Below, in pieces: positions 1 to 11,920 of a stretch of DNA of 64,000 bases (position 1 is its first letter; every line of letters begins with the position of its first letter). Source of the stretch: Proteles cristata cristata (Eukaryota > Chordata > Mammalia > Carnivora > Hyaenidae). Where the stretch lies: the NCBI GenBank assembly GCA_017311185.1, contig JAESUZ010003883.1, positions 682,001-746,000 on the forward strand. Direction: 5' to 3'. The position numbers were made by a program, and so were the translations under genes. A model generated the notes under the pieces. It made no database searches. It saw only the letters and a list, made by a program, of their open reading frames with translations, and had not been told where the DNA came from.

Positions 1-497
1 TACATCTGTGTTTTACAGTTTATGAAAAAAATTATAAACATCTGTTGGTATGTATATAAATATACATAACATTCATTTAAGTGTTTTGTAAACTGTAAAG
101 TTCTATGAAAATGAAGTGTTCTTTTATAATTTCAAACATTTGTTTTCATATATGCTGTTATTTTAAAAGTAGAAATAGAGAGCTACTTAATATATGAAAC
201 TACCTTGATTTGCTCTAAAATGGAATGATTTTTCTTACTTCCTACGATGTTCTTCCATGATTGGTGATAATATATAAATATAAGAGAATTTCTGACTTTC
301 TGTAGAATTTATACTATTTCATACAAGATATTTCACATCTGGAAGTCCATTTCAACCCAGATATATTCAGTTTTGCTTACAGACTAAATTGTTGAATATG
401 TGCTTAATATCTCCATTGCTGAATGCTCACATGTGTTACCCACTGCAGCTTCCATCCTGAGGTGATATTGTTCTTAGGTGTGTTTTGCTCTTTGTGT
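1..497. other. AT-rich unique DNA, nothing recognised
   Basis: No open frame of note, repeat signature or RNA gene was seen in this stretch. Confidence 0.5.
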
Positions 498-875
498 TAG
501 TTGGGGTTCTCCAATTAAATAGACCCACTAGGACTATATATATGGAACCGGCTTATTCAATTACAGAGACTGGCAAGTCCCAAATCTGCAGGGAAGGTTG
601 CCAGCCTGGAGATCCAGGGAAAACCTGATGTTGTAGTTCAGAAGTCATCTGCTGGCAGAAGTCCCTCTAGCTTGGGGGAGGTTAGTCTTTTTATTCAGGC
701 CTTCAACTGATTGGATGATTCCCAATCACATTATAGAGGACAATCTGCTTTACTCAAAGTCTGCTATTTTTAATGCTAATCTCACCTAAAAACACCCTCA
801 CAGAAACATGCCAAATAATGCTTGCCCAAATACCTAGACACCATGCACTGGCCAAGTTGCTATATAAAATTGACC
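498..875. mobile_element. Old mammalian interspersed repeat, class uncertain
   Basis: The stretch opens with GTTAGTTGGGGTTCTCC and runs through GACTGGCAAGTCC, CTTCAACTGATTGGATGA and CTGCTTTACTCAAAGTCTG to a close near ACCATCAC. These blocks in this order recall a widespread eutherian repeat. I cannot name the family from memory with confidence. The small open frames inside it show no conserved protein and are not genes. Confidence 0.55.
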
Positions 876-905
876 ATCACTTTCTCTATTGTGTATGTTT
901 ATTTC

Positions 906-2076
906 TAGTTTGGGCATTAGACTTCCAGTTAACTGGCTTCCTCCAGAAGCTTTTGGGGTGAGTTCTTTGGCCTGTTTTTTTCTCCTCTTTAATTATGAAT
1001 CTAGAAATTCTTTAGTAGTAATTTTAGAGCTAGGAGAGCAAAATCCTGACATCCTACTGTTAGTGATTATTCTTATATGGACTTCTTTACTCTTCTCATT
1101 GGATACCAACCTATTGGGTTAAAATTTTACATATTTGAGTATTACATCCAGGTACAATTTTATTATGTTCATACCATTTAAATATAAATAAGATATTTAT
1201 TTTCTAAAGCTGTATTTTCAGAGTATTTGAATTTTTCTTCTGTAATGCTATATTCATGTTTACTTACTCATACTCAGTAAAGACTTGATATCATGAGCCT
1301 CTTTCCGAAAGCTATTCATCCCTAGGACTGATGGACTCACCACTATACATCTGGGCAATCAAGCATGTCTTACTGTTGTGTCCTAAGGCCATACTCCATG
1401 TATTTGAAGCTGATACTAACTCCATGCTCCTTAATTTTGAGGTTGAATTAATCACCCCTCCTTTCATTTGCTATAAGTACTGTATTCCTTAAGCTTTTCT
1501 CGGGGTCTTTATTCTGAATAGACCAGAGTAGCTTCCTTTCCTCTCTTTCTCCCCCTTCCCTTCCTACTTTCCTTCCTTCTCCCCTCCTTCCCAAACTCCC
1601 TACTTCCCTTTCTTCCTATCATCATTTCCACATGGAAATAGCCTTACAGCCGATCTCTGTGCTATAAACTTTCATCTCTAATCCAATGATTTATTTTTCC
1701 AAAATTCAATTTGCCTTACATCATTGGTTACATAAAATATTATTTTTCCCACATGAAATATATAATTATTTCCATGACAAAAATTGGCATTCAGAGTCCT
1801 CCACACTCTGAGCCCTTTAGCTATCCAAGTTCATCTCCTATTATTTCCAAATACCAACATTCAGTTCCAGGAAGAATGATTTTTTTTTCTATTCCACAAA
1901 TAATCTGCTTGTGCTACACATTAAACCTTTGTTTAGAATGTTCTCCCTGCCTTTTACCTATTTTCCATCCAAGATCCAGGGGAACTCTGACTTCTTATAG
2001 ACCCAGTTCTCTATTTCCATTGTGTCGATCAAAACTGTCAATTGCTCCATACAAAATAGTGCCTGTTAGTCATCAG
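906..2076. other. Unique DNA with a polypyrimidine tract
   Basis: No gene was recognised. A polypyrimidine block (C/T only, TTCC- and CCCTT-rich) lies at about 1537-1617. The open frame at 1711-2184 runs into poly-T and encodes Ser/Phe-rich low complexity with no recognisable domain, so it is not called. Confidence 0.5.
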
Positions 2077-2092
2077 GTTTTCTCTAATTGTT

Positions 2093-2386
2093 CTTCCATT
2101 CTGCACTTTCTTTTTTTTTTTTTTTTTATTTCTAGGGGAGAGAGAGTTCCATTCTGCACTTTCTTTTTTTTTTTTTTTTTTTAATTTATTTCTAGAGAGA
2201 GAGAGGGAGAGACAGCTTGAGCAGGGGAGGGTCAGAGAGAGAGTCAGTCACAGACTCTGAAACAGGCTCCAGGCTCTGAGCTGGCAGTCAGCACAGAGCC
2301 CGATGCGGGGCTCGAACCTACGAACCGCGAGATCATGACCTAAGCGAAAGTCGGACGCTTAACCGACTAAGCCACCGAGGTGCTCC
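2093..2386 (-). mobile_element. SINEC (CAN-SINE), minus strand, with duplicated tail
   Basis: On the minus strand the element starts at 2386 with a GGTGGC/CTTAG head, has the B box within CGAGCCCCG, and ends in A-runs (T-runs on plus). The direct repeat GTTTTCTCTAATTGTT flanks it at 2077-2092 and 2389-2404. Between the left repeat and the T-run lies an extra 18-nt non-SINE word, and the tail plus this word is duplicated in tandem (about 2093-2147 and 2148-2180). It carries the CTAGAAATAAA tail and GACTAAGCC head variants of one SINE subgroup in this window. Confidence 0.93.
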
Positions 2387-2504
2387 AAGTTTTCTCTAAT
2401 TGTTAAGTGAAGATTACCTCTAATAACTAATTATTTATAACCTGCCTTTTTTTTGGATAAGGGTTTATAGACCTTTCCCATATGTCTATTTTTAAAGTTC
2501 ATAT

Positions 2505-2640
2505 GCATTTTGACATACATTTTCACATTTGATCCTGACCACACTCCTACCACGGAGGCAGGACAGATATTAATCTTGTTTGAAGATGAGAAGGTAGGCT
2601 GTGAGAGTCCTAGCCTCAGACCAGGTGGCTGGTATGACTG
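2505..2640 (-). mobile_element. MIR relic
   Basis: The order of blocks (cacatttgatcctgacca, then gaggcaggacagatatta, then gaagatgagaaggtagg) fits the minus-strand MIR core and its tRNA-related part. It is strongly diverged and has no visible target-site repeats. Confidence 0.5.
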
Positions 2641-2799
2641 GGGGTTGGGCACAGGTCTTTGGACTGCTTTTGTCTTGATAATACATCCCTCAAGACTGTT
2701 GCATAGATGAAGAGAATGGCATATGTACAAGGAAGCATTTTATATTCTGCATGGAATTATGCATATGAAGGTTTGAAAAATGATATTTTATATGCCCAT

Positions 2800-3050
2800 T
2801 TCAGGAGCAGGGACCATGTTTTATATTCCCAGTATCGGTTTGTTCAACACGTACTTGTTTATTGTGTGTTCGAAATGTACTCAATTCTAAGGATATAAAG
2901 ATGACAATATATGTTCTTGTTCTTACTGAGTTTACAGTCAAGTGGAAAACAAACAAGTAAGAACAAATACAATACAACATGATAATAGCATCATGGAGGA
3001 TGAAAGACTATGGTGTAATGAGAGAAATGGAAGGCACCTAAACTTCTGTT
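2800..3050 (-). mobile_element. L2 relic
   Basis: It carries degraded minus-strand L2 3'-end words, including a 'ctgagtttacagtcaagtgg' block and a following 'aaacaaacaagtaa' block. Assignment is by pattern only, without alignment. Confidence 0.4.
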
Positions 3051-3174
3051 AATTTTTTTGTCCTGCAAATCTAAAAACCTTACTGTCAAAAATGAAGAAA
3101 AGAAATAAGGAGTAGAATGAAGGAGGCAAAGAAGGAAAGAAGGAAATGTTTACTCAAAGCAGACATAAAGCCAA

Positions 3175-3335
3175 CATAATGAATATCTGCTTTATGTCTG
3201 GAACTGTAAACTGTACTAGTCTTGTCTTATTTCATTATCAGAAAATGTTATTAAATATCATTATCACTGTCATTATAACTGAAATCAAGAGAAATTAAGT
3301 AACTTTCCCAAAGTCATACAGACAATGTTGAGTTC
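3175..3335 (-). mobile_element. MIR relic
   Basis: The minus-strand MIR order can be followed: a 'tcttatttcattatca' segment, then 'agaaattaagtaactttccc' and 'aaagtcatacag'. Target-site repeats are gone, as expected for an old SINE. Confidence 0.55.
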
Positions 3336-3339
3336 ATCG

Positions 3340-5589
3340 TAATGATAAAAAAACTGTATTGTTGAGTCAAATAGTAGCTACAAATATATTGTCTAACACA
3401 TTTTTTAATTAAAGAACAAGCCTAGAGCTTTCCTCTCATCTATTTTTTATTTTAAACATAATACTCACGTGAATGCTTCTGAAATACTGAGAGCCCAAAG
3501 TCCATTTTGGCATAATATGGTCATAGTTATATTGAACAATTGAACAAGAAAAGGACAGATATATCTTAGCAAAAAACATCAGAAAAGCTTCATTTTGTGA
3601 TATTACTATTTTAGAACATTTTGAGAACTTCTGCATACTTATCAAAGCCGTACTTAGTCTACTTTGAGAGTTCAACCAGCCATTGATAATTGAATAATAA
3701 GCCAGATTTTTGCTAATAATACATCTTTGCTGTGCTTAAGTGTTCAGCTGCCACCAAAAGCAATCTGCTGAGGGTAGAAAGAGTACTATGTATCTGAGAT
3801 ATAATGATATCCACAGTAGGATTAGCTGGGTGGTGATATTCACCTGCAAAATTATATATTAGATCTCTGTACCCTGTCAAATATTTAAGTAACAAATCAA
3901 GCAAGAGAGGCTTTGTCAGGCTCTTATTTGGAACCAGATGTACCCTAGACTTTTGTCACCATCTGCATATTTAATCTTAGATATGAAAACATCATATTAA
4001 TTATAACTGGCCCATTAATTACATTGGATTGTTTAGGACATGAGGTGGCAAATATATCTTTCAGTGCAGGTGGTACGATTCTCAGTAGAACTATAATATG
4101 CATGGCAAGCCGGACAATTTATTTATAATTCACTCTGAGTGAAATTCATTTCATCAAGAAAATATGTAGATACTTCAATCATTAGAGAAGTCACAGTCCC
4201 TTTCATTGTAGTAATTTTTCTTTTTATAATACAATTTTTTTCTTATGGAAGAAAAACGACTTTGCTATAATTGGTTTCTACTATACTTGATTCTTTTATG
4301 CATACACCTGTCTTCTTATCTGCATGTCTCTCAGATTTAAGGCTGCAGCATTGGCTCCAGCCTATGGTGGTATTTGTGATGCACTATGGATTGAATTGAA
4401 ATCCTTTGAACTCATTTAGGCTGTGACATTTTATGGCAGATTAATTAAAATGATTCGTAGTTACTTTAGCCTCAGTGGGAAAATAGAACAGGTTCCTGAT
4501 GTGAGATTCTCTCTTTGGCTTCCTTCGCTTCCTGCTTGATTATTTTAGCAATCTCTGCATTACTGTGTTTCCTTTGCAAGTTCTTTAACATCCATGTTTG
4601 GGCTGCATTAATAGAGAATTTAGTGTTTGTGGGCAAAATCAGAATGCTCGTAGTACCAAGTGTGTATAACCAAGTATCTATCCTTGGGTCCAGGGAACAC
4701 AGTAACTTCCTGGGAATGAAGCATCACAAATGCTGATCAGCCTCTATTGTTAAAATTTTTTCCATCAATGCTTCAGACCAACCTGCTTGAAAAGGAAAAA
4801 GTGGAGAATGCCTTATGCCACAGAACCAAGTTGCTAAGAAACTAACTCCCAGGAACTCTTTCTTTCCAGGCAGTTCAAAGTCACAACAGGTAACATGAAA
4901 TTCTTCCACTCTCTTATCTCAGAGTGGTGATCCTTCATATCATATATGAATCAGGAAGTGACCGTTGTCACCTGCCTCATTATCCATGGACACTTAAACT
5001 TCATTTGTAATTTTCAAACGTTTGTTTTAGGCAATCCAATGACTATGTGAAATATATCTAATAGAATACTGTATTAAGTAAGATGAACGGAATGTTAACT
5101 CTTAGTTACTTTGTTAGCTGATTTTTTCAGTCATTTTCTCTTTAAATTTTTTCCCTCACATATCTCCTCCTTCGAGATTTCTGCTACCATTTGATTATTG
5201 TATTCATTAGCTGTGGTAGAAAACTGAAATTAGACTATGCTCATAATTGTTAACAGTTCTAATAAAAGGTGTTCTAAGAGTTAAGGGAAAAGATAAAATC
5301 ATAAAATCAGCTTCTAAGAGTTGAAGGGAAATTTAGAAAATAGAGAATCCAATTCCCTCATTTGGGTAAGAAATTTTGGATGTAAGTTTTAGAAGAATAC
5401 CATAACGTATTCTGAAAGAGATCAACTTGGCAAAAACTTTTAGTGAATAAAATAAGATTTGGTGTTATATTAAATTTTTAAAAATATCTCTACCAAGACT
5501 GGAGTTGAACAGTGAATTGGAAAGTCTAATAATAGTATGGATGATAACATAACCATGTGATTTGTTTCAATTTCCTGTTTTTGGTGGGC
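3340..5589. other. Unique AT-rich DNA
   Basis: No coding potential, RNA gene or clear repeat was seen. A weak MIR/MamSINE-like patch is possible at about 5310-5400 ('agttgaagggaaatttaga' followed by 'ccaattccctcattt'), too diverged to call. The small open frames at 3436-3904 and 4515-4909 lack any recognisable domain. Confidence 0.45.
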
Positions 5590-6245
5590 ACTGCAATAAT
5601 TACTATTTTTATTGAACAATAATTGGTGTACAGTGTTGTGTTGTATTCAGGTGTATAATACAGTGACTTGATATTTGCACACATTATGAAATGGTCACCA
5701 TAATAAGTCTAATTACCATCTGCCATGATACAGAGTTATTATAATATTATTGACTATATTCCCTATGCTACACATTATATCCCCATGTCTCATTTGTTTT
5801 ATAACTGAAAGATTTTACCTCTTAGTCCCCTTCACATATTTTGTCCATTTCTATACCCCCTCCTCCCTGACATCGTTAGTTCTCTGTATCTATAAGTCTG
5901 TCTATTTTGTTTGTTTTGTGTTTAGATTCCACATATAAGTGAAGTAATCTTATTTGTATTTCTCTGACTTATTTCACTTAGCATAATACCTTCTAAATCC
6001 ATCCAAGATTTCATTCTTTTTTATGACTGGGTAATATTCCATTGTATATACACACCGCATCTTCATTATTGTTCATCTATTGATGGACATTTAGGCTGCT
6101 TCCATATCTTGGCTCTTGTAGATAATGTGTGTTGAACATAGGGTGCACCTCTCTTTTTGACTTAATGTTTTCATTTTCTTCAGAAATCTAGAAGTGGAAT
6201 TCTTGGATTGTATGGTAGTTCTCTTTTTAATTTTTTGAGAAATAA
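5590..6245 (-). mobile_element. LINE-1 3' end, 5'-truncated
   Basis: The plus strand shows the reverse complement of an L1 end: 3' UTR with 'ggtgtataatacagtgactt' and 'gaaatggtcaccataataag', then the end of ORF2 containing 'ttatttcacttagcataata' and 'aatattccattgtatata'. ORF2 is broken by stops and indels. The copy ends abruptly near 6245 at the 'tttttgaga' position, so only about 650 bp remain. Divergence suggests an old L1. Confidence 0.85.
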
Positions 6246-6249
6246 TTAT

Positions 6250-8540
6250 TACTCTTAATTCATATATATAATAGAGAGAGTTATGGCTCATAATGGCTAT
6301 ATTGCTAACTCAGTTTTTAAATATTTTTATGGGTACTAGAGTTCAGGTCTTTAGTTCTATCCAAAATGTTTCTCTTCATACCATGCTATACTTAGTGATG
6401 ATTCAAAAATGAAAACAATTAATGATATGTACTTTGGAATTAGATTTGCTCTACTTTAATTTTATATTTTTGTTTCTTTTTTTTAAAAGTAGTCTTTCAT
6501 AAACAGATGTTTATGTTTCAGACTTAAAGTTGTCAGTTGGCTATATATATTTCCATACCTTCTGATATATGTTACTCTTATTCCATAACATTTTTGGACT
6601 TCTGGTGTGAATCAGTTAACTTTAGGTATTTTTATACACTCTCTAATTTGATGTTTTCTCCCCAGGAGACAGAGCAGAGGTTCTACAAAGCTGAGAAGAA
6701 GCTGATTTTAAATTGTTAACAACTGATAGCCTGAGAGAGAGAGGCCCTTCTCAGCCCCAGGCACTGCTAGTGGCTATAGGAAGGGAGAAAACAGTCCATT
6801 CTCATGATTATTATACAGTTGTCTACCCAGTGTGGCCATTAGTCTTTCTGGACATGCCTCCCACCCCAACCCTACAAATGCTAGATTATTCATGGGATTC
6901 ATTTGGTGGTTCTTTGGGGGACTTTGGTGGTTCAGTTCATTGGTGTGATGACCTCACCGAGATACAGTCTCCTCTCTCTTTGTCTCCACAGATAGCTATA
7001 TACCCTAAAACCTCTTGTTTTTAGGATCCTCTCACTCCAGCTATTGATTGGAAAGTTGACATTAGTCCCAATTGCTCAATATGTCATTTCTTGATTCATG
7101 TCAAATTTATGAATCCTTGAGTGTTAATTTCTGGGAATGTAAGCTGTTTCTGTGTAGTATGTCTTTCAGGTTCACCCTCTTCTGGTCATCTCCTGGCCAC
7201 ATCAGACCAATTTGCTGCTTGATCACTGTGCCACTTTTAGACAGAAGGCCAGTGTAATTCTCCAGTTTGGGAGTTAATGGACAGAACCCCATTATGGAGA
7301 GAAAAAGTTAAATGTTTTGCCACTACCAACCTTACCTCATGGAGAAAAAGGGGAAAGAGGTAGTTATCTCATGATTTAATTCTCCTCAGGAAGATAACCC
7401 TCCCTTCCTGGCAGGAAAAGTTACTTCTCAGAGACTTATTTAAACTATGAGATTCTAGGACCATGACTCAAACTTCCTTTGAACATGACTATACAGAATT
7501 TAGCATCTTTTATTTTTAACTGTGAGCCATTTCAACAGATATCCTCTGACCAGTTAGTAGCCCCTTGGGGAGCAGAAAGATCTCAGCTAGTACTTTATAT
7601 GGTACTATGTGTTTGGATAGATAAATGAATAGATAGATACAAATTATGCACATGTATAGATAATATATTCCAATATTTGATAATTCAGTTTAGATAAAGT
7701 AATTATGAATCATAATGATACTTGGTAACAGGTATTTAATGTTCGGCAAGAGCTGATATCTGTCACAGGACTGTCCTGAAAGAGCTTAATGATAAAACTA
7801 ATACCAAATTTTTGTATGCTAAAAAATGGAGATTCTAGAAACCTACCACTACAAAATAAAAAAAAAAAAATCAGTAGTTTTTTATGCCAGGTATGGAGGA
7901 CATAGTGGAAGGGAGAGGGTAGCTGCCTCCATGGAAGACCTCAGAACGAGAGGCTTGTAACTGTTCTGGTGAGAAGGTAGATTTGTTGGTGCCTACATGA
8001 AAGGAAATGAAAAGATGAGTACAAGAAACATGAGTTACTGTGAAATCATAACACAGAGAGAAGGCATGGAAGGTGGTGGCAGCTTTTAAGCTTGGATGGT
8101 GGGAACAGTGCTACTCTCCTCTTCACAGTGAACATAACTGCAGGGGAGGATAGTGGCAGCTGCTGCCTGTAAATCCTTGCTGATCTGTAGGAGGTTTCAT
8201 ATCCCACACGTGTGAGTCATGCTCTGTTTCGGAGTACGTGTACCCATAACAAAACCCAAGCCCTGCTCTGCATGTGGCATCTCCCTACCCTGCTCATGAT
8301 GCAGGAGCGGAGGCAGAAAGGTGCGTGAAGCTCAGTGATGTTAATGCAGCCATATTTAGACTGACGGTAGCCTTTAAGCCTCACCTAGCTTTTACCCTGC
8401 TAGGTGATTTTATTTCAAAGTAGTTTTTAATTGCTTGTAATGTAATTAAAATCTTTTATATTTATATGCCTTATGGATGTATTCCATCTAGTCTGAAAGC
8501 AGCATTCTGAGCTTGACTGAACAGGAATTCTCGTTATATC
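6250..8540. other. Unique DNA, no gene recognised
   Basis: The longest frame (6713-7024, 103 codons) has no recognisable motif. A short imperfect GATA run lies at about 7615-7640 and an A-run at 7857-7870. No repeat could be assigned with confidence. Confidence 0.45.
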
Positions 8541-8544
8541 CATG

Positions 8545-8810
8545 AGGAGAGTTCCCGGTTCCACTCTTCCTTTATGTGGCAAACATCTCAGATCCCTCCC
8601 CTCTGCTATGTGGCCGTGAAGACCCGGTACAAATGTCACTTCTTTGAAAATTTACCCATTTGCCTATGATGATCTCTTATTATTTTGTTTCAGTTGCTCT
8701 AGAACTTTCTACACATTTATATTATTACTCTTAACCATTCTCTCTGATCAGACTGTGGATCAAGAGAGGATCCTGAAGCAAGGCTGTGATTACCTTTGTT
8801 CTTAGCTAAG
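8545..8810 (+). mobile_element. L2 LINE 3'-end relic
   Basis: Plus-strand L2 landmarks occur in order: a 'gtacaaatgtcacttct' block, then 'ctagaactttctacacattt', and 'cagactgtggatcaagaga' matching the 'agactgtgagctcc' part of L2. It is ancient, without target-site repeats. Confidence 0.55.
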
Positions 8811-9435
8811 ACCAGGGATGTCAGAGTTGAGACAATATCTATAAACTTGTCCCATCAAGTTCTGGTCCGAGAGCCGATATATTGAATGGGCATGATCAGA
8901 TTCTTGCCATATCTTTTAATCCTAAAGTCTGGGCTGGGGAATGAACCCCAGATAGTAAGTGAGTCACAGAAGACTGCAATTCAAGAAGAGGGAGAGAGAA
9001 CACAAGAGATCCTGGGATCTCTTGATTCTTGGTCCTGAGGGCTTTTCCCTTAGCTCAGTCTGTTTTATTTAGTGTAGAGAGAGTTGTTGCAGGGATCTCA
9101 CTGAAGATACTTTCATCTTATCCATCGTATTTTAAAATCTACCTAATTGCATTTCATGAAACATGCTATTCACTAAGTATGTTATACACAGTCCTGATAC
9201 ACCTTTTCCCTTTCACCGGGTTAGGAAATGCCGTGAATGAGCTTTATTAACTTGAACATCCCACAACGGCCTCTATTGTCATTATCTATGACATTTTACA
9301 TTTTCTTTCCAGGCCTTTTTAGAAAGCATTCATAGCTGAATCAGTTTTATCTATGGTTGAGTTTAAAATTCACAGGGACCATTTTAAATGCATTGTGGTA
9401 GTGCAAATAGGCAACATTTACCTGATTCCCTTCAT

Positions 9436-9690
9436 CCTCTAATTTTATCATTCTGCTGAAAAGACCTATTGATTGTGTCGGGCATGATTTGTTCTTTATA
9501 AAACCGTGCTGCTTATTGCTCATGATTCCATCATCCCCTGGAGTTTGATAAATTTCATCTCATTGGGCCTGTTTTATTATTTTACTGTTGATATTAGACT
9601 TACCAGGCCATCATTTTCAGCTTCACTTGTCTTGCCTTTTGTGAAATGTGTACTTGCCCCCCATATACTCAGATTATCTCTCTCTATTTA
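9436..9690 (-). mobile_element. CR1/L3-like LINE relic (reverse transcriptase part)
   Basis: On the plus strand the words 'gatttgttctttataaaacc', 'gtgctg', 'ttttattattttactgttga' and 'cttaccaggcc' follow the order of the reverse complement of the RT region of CR1/L3-type LINEs of amniotes. The frame is destroyed. This is recognised from memory of the family. If right, it is among the oldest repeats in the window. Flanking DNA at 8811-9435 and 9691-10205 shows nothing else I can name. Confidence 0.45.
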
Positions 9691-10205
9691 TGCAGTTGAT
9701 ACTACAGTGACTGAAATTTTACTGTTTGAGACTTACACAATATAGGAAGCATGACTGTTACAGAAAAGCCTTTTTTAAAATGCAAACATCATGGAAAGTG
9801 CGACATACCTTTAATACTCTAGTGACAATTAGTTTTAATCACCTTGTTTTATATTGAAGTGACTTGAAGACACAGAGAGCCTGCAGGAAGTTGGGATATT
9901 AAAAGCAGAGAGAGATGGAAAGGGAACAAAGGGCAAATGAAAGGTTGTCAATGCCAACGTCTTGCTTTCTAGGATTAATGACCCCTCTTTTTCAAGGAAG
10001 GGTTCTTATTAGGGATAATTCTTTTACCCTCATCTTTCACAAACATGCCTGTAATAATGCTGGAACAAAAATTAAATACAAAATTATAATCTACCTTAAG
10101 TTTAGAAAAGGCAAAAGTCCTTAATGCACAAATCAACTTTAGGGCAATGATACTGGAAAAATGCATGTAATTTAAGAATGTCTATTTCCCAGAAAAAGAG
10201 TATGG

Positions 10206-10345
10206 ATTCTCTGTAATGGTCATAATGACTAACGTTTCTTGAATACTCCCCGTATGCCTGTTCCTATTTAATTCTCCTGGTAAGCTGGATGCTCATATTG
10301 TCTGTATTATAACTATGAGAAAGGTGAGACACACAGAGGCTACTT
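10206..10345 (-). mobile_element. MIR relic
   Basis: It has the minus-strand MIR order 'cctatttaattctcctggta', then 'gtattataactatgagaaag', then 'tgagacacacagaggct'. It is degraded, and the adjoining sequence from 10346 belongs to another repeat. Confidence 0.55.
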
Positions 10346-10685
10346 GTCCTCTTCTTGGGTGGAAATGTTGGGGTTCAGAATGATTGGCCAAAGAATTCTC
10401 AAGACATCTTTGGTGCAAAAAGGTGGTTTTATGAAAGCACGGCGACATGACCTGTGGACAGAAAGAGCTGTACAGGGGTTGTGAGAAGTGACTGATTATA
10501 CACTATCAAGTTGGGACAGAGGTAGGGATAGAGTAGGTCTCTGAGGAATTTGGAAGCAACATTTCCAGGACCTTCAGGGCGTTAGCTGACGTTAGAAAAA
10601 GGTCGTTAATTATTACCTAGTGAAACCTTAGCCATGAGACCCTTCAGATGTATGTCAGTGGGCCACACACTTGAAGGATGATTGC
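10346..10685. mobile_element. Unassigned carnivoran interspersed repeat, possibly LTR-derived
   Basis: The words 'gattggccaaagaattctc', 'ttggtgcaaaaaggtggt', 'cagaaagagctgtacagggg' and 'ttggaagcaacatttccag' recall a repeat that occurs many times in carnivoran genomes. I cannot name the family or fix its orientation. It abuts a truncated SINE at 10686 without a tail. Confidence 0.4.
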
Positions 10686-10783
10686 TAGCACAGAGCCCGA
10701 CGCGGGGCTCGAACCCACGAACCGCGAGATCATGACCTAAGCGAAAGTCAGACGCTTAACCGACTAAGCCACCCAGGCGCCCC
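10686..10783 (-). mobile_element. Truncated SINEC, tRNA-related head only
   Basis: Only the tRNA-like 5' part is present, ending at 10783 on the minus strand with intact B box (reverse of GGGGCTCGAACCC). The (TC)n and A-rich tail are missing. The break falls at the 'tagcacagagcc' point, where it joins the preceding repeat. Absence of a 3' tail means a deletion or rearrangement after insertion rather than normal 5' truncation. Head variants GACTAAGCC and GCGAAAGTC place it in the CTAG-tail subgroup. Confidence 0.9.
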
Positions 10784-11636
10784 TGAACAGGCATTCTTAA
10801 TGTGAAAAATTAAAGACACAGTGAAAATTTATTAATTTAAAATGAGGAAATGCAAATTCTCATGTTGTGTTTTTGGAGAGGTAAGAATGTTAACCATGTT
10901 GTCTTAATAAAAACAAGGCCTTATTCAATGCCTACATTTTGAAAATTACCATACTGGATACAGTAAGAGATCTGAAGAAGTAAAAAAGTTAATATAATAT
11001 TTTATTCTGTCCTTGTTAGACATAGCAATATTTATATTTTTGTTCAGTCATTTATTATTCCATTTACTTATTTGTCTGATAAGTGCTCACAAGAACCCAC
11101 TGGGTGCTAGTTAGCTGTAGTATATCTAGTTCCATACTATAAGAAACAGAACAGGATCATGATGCATTTATCTCTGGAAAGAGCTCCAGTACGTACAGAA
11201 CTGACAATAAGCAAAGGAAGATGTAGCCTTTATATGGTCTTTGAAAACTATTTCAGGAAATTCTTATATTTTGTTTTCAATTCAAATGTTTACTTTTCCA
11301 GAACATACATATCATGTCAGGAGTTTTCCATTCCCGTTAAGAGCACATAATTTAATGGTGCATTACTGCTGATGCATATTAATGTTGGCCAAATGATGTG
11401 GATGCTTTTATCAATAAAATAATTCACTATGTAAATATATTAGAAATTGTTTTCAGGTATTCTGGGCATAAGGATTAAACACCTACTGTGCAATTAAATA
11501 CCTAGCAAAATAGCATACTTTTCTTAGAAGTACATGTTCAGTTTGATTACTCAGGGAACAGAATAAAGAGATTATTGTCAAGATGTTATAGGTTCATCAT
11601 AATTTTCCACAATCTTATTTGTTCTCTTTATATATT
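10784..11636. other. Unique AT-rich DNA
   Basis: No gene was found. A weak minus-strand L2-like patch is possible near 11050-11170 ('aagtgctcacaagaaccca'). Confidence 0.4.
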
Positions 11637-11653
11637 ACAATTTGGCATTTTAA

Positions 11654-11903
11654 TGTTTTTTTTTTATTTTTTTATTTTTATTAATTTATTTATTTATTTA
11701 TTTTTATTTCTAGGAGAGAGAGAGAGAGAGACAGCGTGAGCAGGTGAGGGTCAGAGAGAGAGGGAGTCACAGACTGAAACAGGCTCCAGGCTCTGAGCTG
11801 GCAGTCAACACAGAGCCTGACGCGGGGCTCGAACCCACGAACCGCGAGATCATGACCCAAGCGAAAGTCGGACGCTTAACTGACTAAGCCACCCAGGCGC
11901 CCC
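11654..11903 (-). mobile_element. Full-length SINEC
   Basis: This is a complete minus-strand copy from the GGGGCGCCTGGGTGGC head at 11903 to an A/T-rich tail near 11654. The target-site repeat ACAATTTGRCATTTTAA is seen at 11637-11653 and 11904-11920, with one mismatch. The B box (reverse of GGGGCTCGAACCC) is intact. It has the CTAGAAATAAA-tail subgroup markers. Confidence 0.96.
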
Positions 11904-11920
11904 ACAATTTGACATTTTAA

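Noticed and set aside
1711..2184. 157-codon plus-strand open frame, the longest in the window
   Set aside because: It ends in poly-Phe from a T-run in a SINE tail and is otherwise Ser/Phe/Ile-rich. No recognisable protein.
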